Notes: generated from the sequence alone by a model not told the origin. DNA of 64,000 bases from Competibacter_A sp037045535 (GCA_037045535.1 JBAOHI010000071.1:186001-250000), one strand, 5' to 3'; counted from the first letter of the stretch, positions 41,849 to 51,733 are shown. Translations and numbers: made by a program.

Positions 41849-43639
41849 TCAGAACTCCTCTTCGGGCAGCGCCAGGATCGAGATGCCGCCATTCTTGATC
41901 GAGGCGCGCAAGGCGCCAGCCTTGGGCAGGATGTGCTCAACGTAGAAGCGGGCGGTAATCAGTTTAGCTTCGTGGAACAGCGGATCGTCGCCAGTCCTCA
42001 ATTTGCCTTGAGCCACCTGCGCCGCGCGGGCCATCTGCCAACCGCCACAGACGAAGCCCGTCAGCATCAGATAATCGACAGATACCGCCATGACATGTTC
42101 GGCACTGGGCGCGTTTAGCATCCAATCGGTGGCGTCGGCCAACGCTTGAACGCCCTCGGCCAATCCGGCGCGAATCACGGCCAAATCATCGCCCGCGCCC
42201 CGGCTCAGTTCCTCTATGGTCGCCTCGATTTCAGCGATCAGCGCCCGCATCGCCGCGCCCTTGTCCATGCTCAGTTTGCGTCCTGCCAGGTCGGCAGCTT
42301 GAATGCCGGTGGTTCCTTCATAAATGGTGGTGATGCGGGAATCGCGCAAGTGCTGGCAGGTACCGGTTTCCTCGATGTAGCCCATGCCGCCGTGGGTTTG
42401 CACCCCCAGCGAAGCGACCTCGATGCCGATTTCGCTCGACCAGCCCTTGACCACTGGAATCAGCAGATCGACACGAGTCTGCTGGCGCTGACGGGTCGTA
42501 GGGTCAGGGTGGTAGCGAGCTAAGTCCATATTCTTCGCAACCACATAGGCCAAGGCACGCATCGCCTCGTTTAAAGCCTTCATGGTCATCAGCATCCGCC
42601 GCACGTCGGGATGGTGGATGATGGCCACTCGATCGCCGCTCTTAACTCCGATCGGACGGCCCTGTACCCGGTCCTTGGCGTACTCACGGGCGGCCTGATA
42701 GGCGCGCTCGCCGATGGCCAACCCTTGCAGGCCGATCTTGAAGCGGGCTTCGTTCATCATGATGAACATGTAGGCCAAGCCCTTGTTTTCCTCGCCGACC
42801 AGATAGCCGATGGCGCCGTCCTTATCGCCGAAGGCCATCACGCAGGTCGGGCTGGCGTGGATGCCCATCTTATGCTCGACGGAAACGGCGTGGACGTCGT
42901 TACGGTTGCCCAATGAACTGTCCGGATTGACCAAGAATTTGGGCACGATAAACAGCGAGATACCCTTGACGCCTTCCGGCGCGTCCGGAGTGCGGGCGAG
43001 CACCAAATGAATGGTGTTCTCCGTCATGTCGTGCTCGCCCCACGTAATAAAAATCTTCTGGCCGAAGATCCGATAATGATCATTCTCGGGCACGGCGCGG
43101 GCGCGCACCGCCGACAAGTCGGAACCGGCCTGCGACTCAGTCAGGTTCATGGTACCGGTCCATTCACCGCTGATCATTTTTGGCAGGTACAGCGCTTTCT
43201 GCTGCTCGGAACCCGCCTGGCTGATGGCCTCGATCGCGCCGGCGTTCAGCAGCGGGCAGAGCGCAAAGGACATGTTGGCCGAGTTCCACATCTCCTGGGT
43301 GGCGGTATTGATCAGCTCCGGCAGTCCCTGGCCGCCGTGGTCGGTGGAGCAGCCGATCCCGTTCCAACCGCCTTCGACGAATTTCTGGTAGGCTTTGGCA
43401 AAGCCATCGGCCGGGATGACGCCTTTGGGTCCGATCTTGACGCCCTGGACATCTCCGGAGTGATTGAGCGGAGCCAGCACCCCGGAAGCGAGCTTGGCGG
43501 CTTCCTCCAACACGGCTTCTACCAGTTCCGGGCCGACCTCCTGCTCGGCGAACGCCGGCAGAGCGGCGACCTCGGCCATTTCAGCCAATTCATTGATCAC
43601 AAACTGCATGTCGCGGGTTGGAGCGGTATAGGCGGTCAC
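41849..43639 (-). CDS. Acyl-CoA dehydrogenase, long (DmdC-like) type
   Basis: FAD enzyme of beta-oxidation, 596 residues, thus the large form with an extra N-terminal segment (about 1-75) and a C-terminal domain. It has the FAD and substrate motifs MNLTESQAGSDLSAVRARA, KIFITWGEHD, MGYIEETGTCQHLRD and IYEGTTGIQA, whose Glu is the likely catalytic base. Relatives include 3-methylmercaptopropionyl-CoA and aromatic or medium-chain acyl-CoA dehydrogenases; the substrate cannot be read from sequence. etfA and etfB follow upstream on the same strand (112-base gap), so electrons probably pass to that ETF. Confidence 0.92.
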   Translation of the reverse strand: MTAYTAPTRDMQFVINELAEMAEVAALPAFAEQEVGPELVEAVLEEAAKLASGVLAPLNHSGDVQGVKIGPKGVIPADGFAKAYQKFVEGGWNGIGCSTDHGGQGLPELINTATQEMWNSANMSFALCPLLNAGAIEAISQAGSEQQKALYLPKMISGEWTGTMNLTESQAGSDLSAVRARAVPENDHYRIFGQKIFITWGEHDMTENTIHLVLARTPDAPEGVKGISLFIVPKFLVNPDSSLGNRNDVHAVSVEHKMGIHASPTCVMAFGDKDGAIGYLVGEENKGLAYMFIMMNEARFKIGLQGLAIGERAYQAAREYAKDRVQGRPIGVKSGDRVAIIHHPDVRRMLMTMKALNEAMRALAYVVAKNMDLARYHPDPTTRQRQQTRVDLLIPVVKGWSSEIGIEVASLGVQTHGGMGYIEETGTCQHLRDSRITTIYEGTTGIQAADLAGRKLSMDKGAAMRALIAEIEATIEELSRGAGDDLAVIRAGLAEGVQALADATDWMLNAPSAEHVMAVSVDYLMLTGFVCGGWQMARAAQVAQGKLRTGDDPLFHEAKLITARFYVEHILPKAGALRASIKNGGISILALPEEEF

Positions 43640-43750
43640 GAACGCCTCCTCAATATCAAAATTTTATTTGATTGTTCGAACGGTGTGGGAACAGACAGAT
43701 AAGGCGCCGCCCGGACGGTGGGCGGCGAGGAATCGTCGAAGGGCGTTTGT

Positions 43751-44701
43751 TTAACCGGTGGCCTTCAGTTGGTCCAGTTCCTTGGACATCTCGGGCATGG
43801 CCACAAACAGATCGGCGACTAGACCGTAATCGGCGATTTGAAAGATCGGCGCTTCTTCGTCCTTGTTGATGGCGACGATGACCTTGCTGTCCTTCATGCC
43901 GGCTAAGTGCTGGATGGCGCCGGAAATGCCGACGGCGATGTAGAGATCGGGGGCAACCACTTTCCCGGTCTGGCCGACTTGGTAGTCATTGGGGACAAAA
44001 CCGGCATCCACGGCCGCGCGAGAGGCGCCTACCGCTGCGCCCAGCTTGTCGGCCACCTCTTCCAACAGCTTAAAGTTTTCGCCGTTGCCCATCCCGCGTC
44101 CACCGGAAACGATGATCCGGGCGGCAGTCAGTTCCGGCCGATCGGATTGGGTCAACTGCTGACCAACGAAGCTGGAGGCGCCAGTGTCCGCCGCCGGGGT
44201 CACGGTTTCGACGACGGCGAAGCCACTGCCGACAGTGGCTGCGGGGAAAGCAGTGCCGCGCACGGTGATGACCTTGATCGGATCCTTGGACTGTACGGTG
44301 GCCAACACGTTGCCGGCGTAAATCGGCCGCACGAAGGTGTTGACGCTTTCCACTTTGATGATGTCGGAAATCTGGGCCACGTCGAGCAGGGCAGCCACGC
44401 GCGGTAATATATTCTTGCCGGCGGCAGTGGCAGGAGCCAGGATATGGGTGTAGCCGCCGGCCAAGCCGACCACCAGCGCAGCGACGTTTTCGGCGAGTTG
44501 GTGGGCATAATGCGGGGCGTCGGCCAGCAGGACTTTCTTGATGCCGACGACCTTGGCGGCGGCCTCGGCGACCGCGCCGCAGTTGTGACCGGCCACCAGA
44601 ATGGTGATGTCGCTACCCAGCTTGGCGGCAGCAGTGATGGTGTTGAAGGTGGCCGCCTTGAGAACGGCGTTGTCGTGTTCGGCAATGACCAGAATGCTCA
44701 T
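43751..44701 (-). CDS. etfA: Electron transfer flavoprotein alpha subunit
   Basis: FAD-carrying half of ETF, accepting electrons from acyl-CoA dehydrogenases. The 316 residues start MSILVIAEHDNAVLK; the C-terminal FAD domain has SGGRGMGNGENFKLLEE, GASRAAVDAGFV, QVGQTGKVVAPDLYIAVGIS and GAIQHLAGMKDSK. It lies 18 bases after etfB on the minus strand and upstream of the acyl-CoA dehydrogenase gene. Confidence 0.97.
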   Translation of the reverse strand: MSILVIAEHDNAVLKAATFNTITAAAKLGSDITILVAGHNCGAVAEAAAKVVGIKKVLLADAPHYAHQLAENVAALVVGLAGGYTHILAPATAAGKNILPRVAALLDVAQISDIIKVESVNTFVRPIYAGNVLATVQSKDPIKVITVRGTAFPAATVGSGFAVVETVTPAADTGASSFVGQQLTQSDRPELTAARIIVSGGRGMGNGENFKLLEEVADKLGAAVGASRAAVDAGFVPNDYQVGQTGKVVAPDLYIAVGISGAIQHLAGMKDSKVIVAINKDEEAPIFQIADYGLVADLFVAMPEMSKELDQLKATG

Positions 44702-44719
44702 GATTCGGTTCTCACGGGC

Positions 44720-45469
44720 TTAGATGACGTGCGCTTCGTTGCGGAGCTTGTCCACCAGGGCGGCGATGGTATCGACCTTGATGCCGGCCTGGCGCTTAGG
44801 CGGTTCCTGCACCTTTAGGGTGATCAGTCGCGGCGCCACGTCCACGCCCAAATCCGCTGGTTTCAGCACGTCGAGCGGTTTCTTTTTGGCCTTCATGATG
44901 TTGGGAAGCTTGACGAACCGCGGCTCGTTCAGACGTAGATCGGTGGTGACCACTGCCGGCAGTTTGAGCGCCACGGTTTCCAGACCGCCATCGACTTCAC
45001 GGGTGACCTCGATCCCTGCACCGCCGATCTCAACCTTGGAGGCAAAGGTGCCCTGCGGCCAGCCGAGCAGCGCGGCCAACATTTGCCCGGTCTGGTTGGC
45101 ATCGTCGTCGATAGCCTGCTTGCCCAGGATTACCAAGTCAGGTTTTTCTTTTTCGACGATGGCCTTGAGCAGTTTGGCGACCGCTAGGGGCTGCAGTTCG
45201 GTGTCGGTTTCCACCAGAATGCCGCGGTCGGCGCCCATGGCCAGCGCGGTACGGATGGTGTCCTGGCAAGCGGCAACGCCCAGGGACACGGCCACGATTT
45301 CCCCGGCCTTGCCAGCTTCCTGCAAGCGGACCGCTTCTTCGACGGCGATTTCGTCGAACGGGTTCATCGACATCTTGACGTTGGCGGTTTCCACGCCTGA
45401 ACCGTCAGCTTTCGCCCGAACCTTGACGTTGTAGTCAACGACCCGTTTTACGGCGACTAAAATTTTCAT
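44720..45469 (-). CDS. etfB: Electron transfer flavoprotein beta subunit
   Basis: AMP-binding half of ETF. The 249 residues start MKILVAVKRVVDYNVKVR; the motifs MNPFDEIAVEEAVRLQE, LGKQAIDDDANQTGQMLAALLGWPQ and TTDLRLNEPRFVKLPNIMKAKKK are those of the family. First gene of the etfB-etfA-acyl-CoA dehydrogenase transcript. The 240 bases to the divergent AcuI-like gene must hold promoters for both sides; none is convincing. Confidence 0.97.
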   Translation of the reverse strand: MKILVAVKRVVDYNVKVRAKADGSGVETANVKMSMNPFDEIAVEEAVRLQEAGKAGEIVAVSLGVAACQDTIRTALAMGADRGILVETDTELQPLAVAKLLKAIVEKEKPDLVILGKQAIDDDANQTGQMLAALLGWPQGTFASKVEIGGAGIEVTREVDGGLETVALKLPAVVTTDLRLNEPRFVKLPNIMKAKKKPLDVLKPADLGVDVAPRLITLKVQEPPKRQAGIKVDTIAALVDKLRNEAHVI

Positions 45470-45711
45470 TGTTCACCTTATATTATGGGATGGCTTGGGT
45501 GTTGAGGTTTTGTTGTTGGGCACGTTGTTGAGCGCGCACCGAGCAGGACTGGCCATCAATTCCCCAGTTAACTCCTGTCAAGTTATGGTATTTAGTCCCC
45601 ACTGGCGATGCAATGCATTTGTTGGCTCCGCCACGGTTTTCACGGTGCCAATCCATCGCACCGATCCATTAATCCCATGATGAGCACGACGATTTTCGAG
45701 GAGTAAGCACT

Positions 45712-46713
45712 ATGACGGATCCGACAACTTTCAGGGCACTGATACTGGATCAGCGGGACGGGCAGACTGTTGCCGAGCTGACCCGACTGACCGACACCGA
45801 TCTACCGCCTGAGCCGGTGCTAGTCGCAGTCGATTATTCTTCCCTCAACTATAAGGACGGGTTAGCGGTGACCGGTAAGGGCAAGATTGTTCGCCGGTTT
45901 CCGTTGGTACCTGGCATCGATTTGGCTGGGACGGTGCTGGAGTCGGCCAGTTCCGCCTATCGATCGGGCGACCGGGTGGTGCTGACCGGCTGGGGGGTGG
46001 GTGAGAGTTTCTGGGGAGGTTACGCGCAGCGGGCACGAGTTAAGGCCGAGTGGCTAACGCCGTTACCCGACTCGTTGGGCACTCGTCAGGCCATGGCCAT
46101 CGGCACCGCCGGCTTCACCGCCATGCTATGCGTGTTGGCCTTGGAACAGGCTGGCGTCAAGCCGGATGGGGCCAAGCCAGTGCTGGTGACCGGTGCTAGC
46201 GGCGGTGTCGGCAGCGTCGCCGTGGCTTTGCTCGCTCAGCTGGGCTACCGGATCGCCGCCGTGACCGGCCGGCTGGAGAACGAGGCGTATCTGCGCGAGC
46301 TGGGCGCGACCGAATTTATTGATCGCGAGACGATGAATCAGCCCTGTCGACCGCTGGAGGGGCAGCGCTGGTCCGGCGTGGTGGATACGGTGGGTGGTCG
46401 AGTGCTGGCCCGGGCGCTGGCGGAAACCGACTACGGCGGCGCGGTGGCGGCCTGCGGCTTGGCCGGCGGGATCGATCTGCCCACCACGGTCATGCCTTTC
46501 ATCCTGCGCGGCGTGAAGTTGCTGGGAGTAGATTCGGTGCTGTGTCCACCTGAACCGCGCCGGGTGGCCTGGGCACGGCTGGCGCGCGATCTCCCTGCCG
46601 CCGTCCTGGAACGGATGACCGAGGTGGTCTCGCTGATGGAGGTGCCGCGCTTGGCCGAGGCGATTCTTGCGGGCCAGGTTCGGGGCCGGGTCGTGGTCGA
46701 TCCGAACGCCTAG
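45712..46713 (+). CDS. acuI: Acrylyl-CoA reductase / quinone oxidoreductase family protein (AcuI/YhdH type)
   Basis: Zinc-independent medium-chain dehydrogenase of 333 residues. The N-terminal substrate domain has SSLNYKDGLAVTGKGKI and PLVPGIDLAGTV; the Rossmann domain has VTGASGGVGSVAV; GWGVGESFWGGYA and the ending GRVVVDP are typical of AcuI/YhdH. AcuI reduces acrylyl-CoA to propionyl-CoA with NADPH, protecting cells from a toxic intermediate. GAGGAG lies 8 bases before the ATG. A MaoC-type hydratase follows on the same strand. The exact substrate is inferred from family. Confidence 0.87.
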   Translation: MTDPTTFRALILDQRDGQTVAELTRLTDTDLPPEPVLVAVDYSSLNYKDGLAVTGKGKIVRRFPLVPGIDLAGTVLESASSAYRSGDRVVLTGWGVGESFWGGYAQRARVKAEWLTPLPDSLGTRQAMAIGTAGFTAMLCVLALEQAGVKPDGAKPVLVTGASGGVGSVAVALLAQLGYRIAAVTGRLENEAYLRELGATEFIDRETMNQPCRPLEGQRWSGVVDTVGGRVLARALAETDYGGAVAACGLAGGIDLPTTVMPFILRGVKLLGVDSVLCPPEPRRVAWARLARDLPAAVLERMTEVVSLMEVPRLAEAILAGQVRGRVVVDPNA

Positions 46714-46815
46714 ATGATGAACTGAATTTCCCACTGGCGCACTCGGTCGTGTAGGCTATGCGCCCTTTTGGCGTCGGGAGATGCCGGGTAACCACCCCAA
46801 CCGGAGATTTAATGA

Positions 46816-47277
46816 ATGTACTCCACTCACGAAGGCTATAACGATAGTATCCACGGTTACTATCTGGAGGATTTGAGCGTTGGCATGAGCGCGTCTCATG
46901 CCAAGACCGTCACCGAAACCGATGTGGTGATGTTCGCCGGCCTGACCGGTGACAACAACCCCGTCCATTGCAACGAGGTGTTCGCTGCCCAGACCCGGTT
47001 CAAGGGTCGCATCGCCCACGGCATGTTTTGTGCTGGCCTAATTTCTTGCGTGGCGGGTACCCGTCTGCCTGGACCTGGCGCGGTGTACGTGGACCAGAAG
47101 TTGCAATTCGTGGCACCGGTGCGCATCGGCGATACCGTCACCGCCGTTTGCACCATCCAGGAGATCAATCAGGAGCGCCGCCGGGTAGTGATGAACACCG
47201 TCTGTACCGTGCAGGACAAGATCGTGGTCGAAGGAAATGCCACTTTCCTGGTCAGTCGCCGCAACCCAAAAACTTGA
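46816..47277 (+). CDS. MaoC-family (R)-specific enoyl-CoA hydratase (PhaJ-like)
   Basis: Hot-dog-fold hydratase of 153 residues. The hydratase-2 signature FAGLTGDNNPVHCNEVFA with the catalytic Asp/His pair is complete, then HGMFCAGLIS and PVRIGDTV. PhaJ-type enzymes turn enoyl-CoA from beta-oxidation into (R)-3-hydroxyacyl-CoA, a precursor for polyhydroxyalkanoate. The setting beside acuI and the etf/acyl-CoA dehydrogenase genes agrees with fatty-acid intermediates. ATG 46816 has GGAG 9 bases upstream; the ATG four bases earlier is in another frame. Confidence 0.88.
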   Translation: MYSTHEGYNDSIHGYYLEDLSVGMSASHAKTVTETDVVMFAGLTGDNNPVHCNEVFAAQTRFKGRIAHGMFCAGLISCVAGTRLPGPGAVYVDQKLQFVAPVRIGDTVTAVCTIQEINQERRRVVMNTVCTVQDKIVVEGNATFLVSRRNPKT

Positions 47278-47311
47278 GCCCAGAGAGGGATGCGAACGAC
47301 TCCAGGTCGCT

Positions 47312-50023
47312 TCACTCTTCCATGACCACCCGAAACCCGGTCATCGTGTCGCGATAGTCGGGTTTTCGGGACAGACGTTTGGCCGAGCGCAAGTCACCGG
47401 GGCCGTTGTTCCAGGAACCGCCCCGGACCACCCGCAAGCCCTCGTTGGCAGTCCTGTCCGAACAGCCCTGTTCCTGGCCGCTGTAGTTGCGATCGTATTC
47501 CGAACAGGTCCATTCCCAGACATTGCCAGCCATATCCGACAGTCCAAATCGGTTCGATAGGTAACTGCCGACCGGCGCGGTAACCGCTTGGCCATCGTTC
47601 AGACTCTGGACGGACGCGCCGGACGGATCATTGCGATCGGAGAAATTGGCATAGCGCGGGTCGATGTCGTTGCCCCAATAGTAGCGGGTGGTGGTGGTGG
47701 CGCGGGCGGCATATTCCCATTCGGCCTCGGTAGGTAACCGAAAACGTTTGCCGGTGCCCGCTTCCCATGACAGCCACTCGGTAAAGGCTTTTGCGTTGTT
47801 CCATGTCACGTTGATGACAGGTTGGGTATCGCGGTTCAGGGGGCGCCCTTGAAAGGATCCGCTGTCGTGATCGGATTTGAAGCGCCGATATTGGCTGTTG
47901 CTGATTTCCGTGGTGCCGATCCAGAAACCTTTGACGCAAATCTGATGGAGGGATTCATCGCTGCCACGATCCTGTTCAGTGGGCGGACTACCCATGTTCG
48001 CGCAGCCTCCATCGATCCAGATTAACTTGATGCCCGTCTTTTCTTCGGTCCAGGATTTAGCATTGATACCTTGCTCTTGAGCCGCGCGAAATTCTGACCG
48101 GAGGAGTTCCAGGGCCGGGTGGTTGGGATAGGCTTCCGCCATTCGTTCCAGATTCAGTTCGGCGGCGATCAGGTTTTTGTTGGCGAGGTTACTCCGGAAT
48201 TTTTGAGTCCGATCGGCGATATCCGCTGCCTGACGCTGGGCCTCCTCTCGAGCGTGCTGCTCGATATCTTCCTGCTCCTGCTGCTTTGCGGTCTCCAGCC
48301 GGCGCTGTGCTTCTTGGGCAGTCCTGGTGTATTCGTAGTAACTGAGGAGCGCAATGCCTGACAGGGCCGAGACCACGCTCGCGACGATCATCACCCACTT
48401 CCAGTTGATCGGCCGACGGTGGCCGTACACGATAGCGTCAAGTTCGGGCACCGCTTGAGCTTCGGTTTGTAGCGGCGGCCTTTCGCGGTTGGATTCTTCG
48501 AAACGGTTGATCAGCTTGGAGGCGGGTAGGGGTGTCTCCGGTCGGGCCAATTCGGTTCGAATAATCGGGCTGGACTTGCTCGAGGAAACTGGTTTCGACG
48601 GCTCCACCACAAGACGAGATGGACGATCGGGCGAAAGATCACCGAGTTGGGATCGTGGCTGGCTGAGCGGGTGTTCTTCAAGGGGGGGCGGTGCTGGTTG
48701 CGAGGCCGGTCGATCCAGCTGGTCCCAGACATCTTCCAGCATGGAGAGAGATGCTTCGTGTCCCTCGGATGCGAAACGTTCGGGCGCGGGCGCGGGCGCG
48801 GCGGCGGGGGCTGGGTTTTGGGTGTCGAAATCGGCAAGCGTCCATCCGGAGAGCTTTTCGCTGGGCGCGGAAACGCGCTCGGCCACCCGGTTTGAGGGCT
48901 GGGAGGGCGTAGCGGGGGATAGGGCGACCTCCTCGAAGCGCCAGTGCGACTGGCGCTCCATTCGGCCGACGTCACTCCATGGGTCGTTGGCTCCCGATAC
49001 TTCTGGGGGTTTGGGGGGTTGGGATGGGAGATCGAGACGGAGATCCTCTCGCAACGAATTCAGGTTCAGCAGCTCTGACGGTGGTTGCGAAGCCTGGGGG
49101 AAATCGACGGGGTCACTTGACCGGCCCGCGATCCGCAAAGCTTCCCGCATGGCGGCGATGGTCTGGAAGCGATCCTCGGGACGGACAGCCAGAGCTTGGT
49201 CGACCACTCGCAGCAGCCCGTGGGAATACAGGCCGGCGCCACATTCGACAGCGGGCAGTACCGGGTCTTTGAGCACCCGGCCCGGCGCCTCGATGGGGGG
49301 GGCTCCGGTGATGCAGCGATACAGTACGGCACCGAGCGCGTAGATGTCAGTCCAGGGGCCGTAATCCTCGCCGACCGTGACGTATTGCTCAATGGGTGAA
49401 TAACCCGGTGTGACCACACTCGTCACGCTGCGGGTGCGTTGTCCCAGAGCTTGGCGGGCGGCGCCGAAATCGATCAGCATGACGCGGGCGTCGGCCGAAC
49501 GAATGTAGAGGTTGCTGGGTTTGAGGTCACGGTGCAGGTAGCCTTGCCCATGCACGGCTTCCAGTGCCGGCATCACGTCGTCCAAGAGATGGTGCAGTTC
49601 GTGTTCGGGGAGAATGCCGCCCCGCTGTAGCAGGGTGCTCAGCGACTCGCCTCCTTCATACTCCATGACGATGTAGGCAGAACCGTTGGCCGCGAAGTAA
49701 TCGCGCACCCGCACAACGCCGGGGTGGTTGATCTGCACCAAAACCTTGGCCTCATGCAGAAACCGTTGCAGGCCCCACTCGTAACAGGCCGGTTCGCCGC
49801 TGCGGGCCGGGATCTGCCCTTGGGCATTGGGGCGAACGGTGGTGCCGTCGCGATCGCGATAGGCCCACTCGGCGGGGAAATACTCTTTGATGGCGACCTG
49901 ATTTTGCAACGCTTCGTGGATTGCCCGATAGGTGATGCCAAAACCGCCTGCCCCCAAGACGCTTTCAACGAGGTAACGGTGTAGGCTAAAGCCCATGGGC
50001 AGCGCGTTGGTGTCTTCGGTCAT
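47312..50023 (-). CDS. Ser/Thr protein kinase with periplasmic FGE-sulfatase-like domain
   Basis: Transmembrane protein of 903 residues. The kinase domain (about 10-295) has the Gly loop LGAGGFGITY, the ATP Lys in VAIKEYF, HRDLKPSN, DFGAARQAL and PGYSPIEQY, so it should be active. A Pro/Ser-rich linker (about 300-540) leads to one membrane helix (KWVMIVASVVSALSGIALL, about 552-572) and a charged coiled-coil-like stretch (Gln/Glu/Ala-rich, to about 640). The C-terminal domain (about 655-903) is formylglycine-generating-enzyme-like (RLPTEAEWEYAARA, GNVWEWTCSEYD, VVRGGSWNNGPGDLRSA) but lacks the active-site Cys pair, so probably binds rather than oxidises. A PP2C gene precedes it. Confidence 0.92.
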   Translation of the reverse strand: MTEDTNALPMGFSLHRYLVESVLGAGGFGITYRAIHEALQNQVAIKEYFPAEWAYRDRDGTTVRPNAQGQIPARSGEPACYEWGLQRFLHEAKVLVQINHPGVVRVRDYFAANGSAYIVMEYEGGESLSTLLQRGGILPEHELHHLLDDVMPALEAVHGQGYLHRDLKPSNLYIRSADARVMLIDFGAARQALGQRTRSVTSVVTPGYSPIEQYVTVGEDYGPWTDIYALGAVLYRCITGAPPIEAPGRVLKDPVLPAVECGAGLYSHGLLRVVDQALAVRPEDRFQTIAAMREALRIAGRSSDPVDFPQASQPPSELLNLNSLREDLRLDLPSQPPKPPEVSGANDPWSDVGRMERQSHWRFEEVALSPATPSQPSNRVAERVSAPSEKLSGWTLADFDTQNPAPAAAPAPAPERFASEGHEASLSMLEDVWDQLDRPASQPAPPPLEEHPLSQPRSQLGDLSPDRPSRLVVEPSKPVSSSKSSPIIRTELARPETPLPASKLINRFEESNRERPPLQTEAQAVPELDAIVYGHRRPINWKWVMIVASVVSALSGIALLSYYEYTRTAQEAQRRLETAKQQEQEDIEQHAREEAQRQAADIADRTQKFRSNLANKNLIAAELNLERMAEAYPNHPALELLRSEFRAAQEQGINAKSWTEEKTGIKLIWIDGGCANMGSPPTEQDRGSDESLHQICVKGFWIGTTEISNSQYRRFKSDHDSGSFQGRPLNRDTQPVINVTWNNAKAFTEWLSWEAGTGKRFRLPTEAEWEYAARATTTTRYYWGNDIDPRYANFSDRNDPSGASVQSLNDGQAVTAPVGSYLSNRFGLSDMAGNVWEWTCSEYDRNYSGQEQGCSDRTANEGLRVVRGGSWNNGPGDLRSAKRLSRKPDYRDTMTGFRVVMEE

Positions 50024-50089
50024 CGGGCTTCCCTGTTTCGGTTTATTAAGCGCGGGTGCGAAAGTAGGGCGAAGTGGATCAACGGGGTA

Positions 50090-50914
50090 CTAGCGGCGAC
50101 CACGGTCGAACAGCGATGCGAGTCCGGTCGAAATTCGCTGTAGCCAACGCGGTGCGGTGCCGGCCTCGGTCTCTCTGCGAAGCAGGATTAAGGTAGCGTT
50201 ATCGGCGGTGGTGCCGCCGCGCTGGACAGCCTGTTCGGCCAGGGAGTGGGCAGCGTCAACGGGGCCGTTGGCGAGCGTGGCGCTCCACAGTTCGGGCTCG
50301 GCCACATACTCCCAGACGCCGTCCGAGCATAGGGCCAGCAAGTCACCGGATTGGATCGTGAAATGCCCGATATCGGGCTTGGGATCATCTTCTCCCCCCA
50401 AGCAGCGGTAAAGGCGGTTTTGGGCTGGATGGTTCGCCATCTGGGATTCGTCGATCTCTCCCAGATCCATCAGCAATTGCACGGCTGAATGATCGCGAGT
50501 GCGCATCAGACGCCGACCACGTCGGAAATGGTACAACCGGCTATCACCGATATTCAGCCAATGCGCCTGACTGCCGTTGAGCCAGACCATGACCACGGTG
50601 CTGCGGGCTGTTTCCGATTGGTTGTTGATAGCATCGTGCATTCGCCGGCACAGTTGATTAAGGGCCGCCAACGGCTCGGCGCGTAGCGAATTGGCCGACT
50701 GTTGGGTGAAATGGCGCGCGGTGTCGACGACGATTTGAGCACCGATGGCGCCGTCGAGGTGGCCACCCATCCCGTCGGCTACGATTGCTAGCAAGCCTTT
50801 CTGGTCGGGAGGTTGAAATATACCCCATCGATCCTGCTGTTCGTGGCGTCCCCCTTGCTGGCTGGCAGCTCCTCGATTCCATTTGGGAGGGGTGACCGGG
50901 TTGGAGAAGGTCAC
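50090..50914 (-). CDS. PP2C-family Ser/Thr phosphatase
   Basis: Cytoplasmic metal-dependent phosphatase of 274 residues. Motifs: QDRWGIF, VADGMGGHLDGAIGAQIV, NIGDSRLYHFRRG, LCSDGVWEYV and ADNATLILL, with all metal-binding Asp residues present. It lies just upstream of the kinase gene on the same strand (66-base gap) and is the natural partner that resets kinase targets. The GTG start has GGAG 8 bases upstream. No type VI secretion genes, often linked to such pairs, are in the window. Confidence 0.92.
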   Translation of the reverse strand: MTFSNPVTPPKWNRGAASQQGGRHEQQDRWGIFQPPDQKGLLAIVADGMGGHLDGAIGAQIVVDTARHFTQQSANSLRAEPLAALNQLCRRMHDAINNQSETARSTVVMVWLNGSQAHWLNIGDSRLYHFRRGRRLMRTRDHSAVQLLMDLGEIDESQMANHPAQNRLYRCLGGEDDPKPDIGHFTIQSGDLLALCSDGVWEYVAEPELWSATLANGPVDAAHSLAEQAVQRGGTTADNATLILLRRETEAGTAPRWLQRISTGLASLFDRGRR

Positions 50915-51265
50915 ATTGGTATCTCCAGCGGTTGGACAAACGTGGGGCCGGTGCCGGCCGGCGGGGGATCGGATATCGCAAGGAGCACCAGGAGCGAGCG
51001 AGTCCCGACCGTCTCAAGCAGAGCCGGTTTAGCAAGGTGGTGAGTGTCGCAGGCACATCGTCCGGGCATTCTGGACTCCTCGCCAATAGGTTGACAATAG
51101 GTAATGGGGCTATCGGACGTCGCCCGCCATTCGATTGACGCGAAACGGGACAAATGCGTTCGATCCTTGCGATATAGCAATTATGTTGCCAGCAGTAGGG
51201 GGAGGCAATCCGCCGAGCCGTCGTTTTGGCCAGCCAATCGCTGCTAAAGCCACTTGGCGTTGAGA
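50915..51265. other. Intergenic region without a supported gene
   Basis: An 89-codon minus-strand frame (50911-51180) ends in ATGTGA overlapping the PP2C start, which would allow coupling. Its composition, rich in Arg, His and Pro with scattered Cys, looks non-coding and no family is recognised. Otherwise nothing is seen besides the presumed PP2C promoter. Confidence 0.4.
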
Positions 51266-51733
51266 TTACAACAGCTTGAGGACTTCCTCCCCGTGATTGG
51301 CACAGTTTGGTGTATCAATGATGTGGGCGATGTGACCGCTCTCATCGATAATGAAGGTGATCCGGTTGGCCACTCCGAACAAGCTCTTTGCCAGCCCCGT
51401 CAAGCTGCTACCGCTGCCGATAGCACCGTAAGCTTGAGCCACGGCGGCGTCGGTGTCGGCTATCAAGGGGAAGTTGATATTGTATTTTTCGGTAAAGTCT
51501 TGATGTGACTTTACATCCTGGGTAGAGACGCCGAGTATGGCGGCTCCTTTGTCGCGGATTTCCGCACTGTGGTCGCGTAGGGAGCAGGCTTGTTTAGTAC
51601 AACCGGGTGTATCGTCCATGGGATAAAAGTAGAGTATCAGCTTGGTGCCGAAATAGTCAGACAGTTTGATTGGACTGCCGTCGGTGGCGGTAGCGGTGAA
51701 CATCGGAGCAGGATCGCCAATTTTTAATTTCAT
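51266..51733 (-). CDS. bcp: Peroxiredoxin, Bcp/PrxQ type
   Basis: Thiol peroxidase of 155 residues that reduces hydrogen peroxide and organic peroxides with thioredoxin. The peroxidatic Cys lies in DDTPGCTKQACSLRD; the second Cys five residues later (CTKQAC) is the resolving Cys of the PrxQ type. ILYFYPMDDTPGCT and the conserved Arg in VANRITFIIDESG complete the active site. Monocistronic. Confidence 0.94.
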   Translation of the reverse strand: MKLKIGDPAPMFTATATDGSPIKLSDYFGTKLILYFYPMDDTPGCTKQACSLRDHSAEIRDKGAAILGVSTQDVKSHQDFTEKYNINFPLIADTDAAVAQAYGAIGSGSSLTGLAKSLFGVANRITFIIDESGHIAHIIDTPNCANHGEEVLKLL

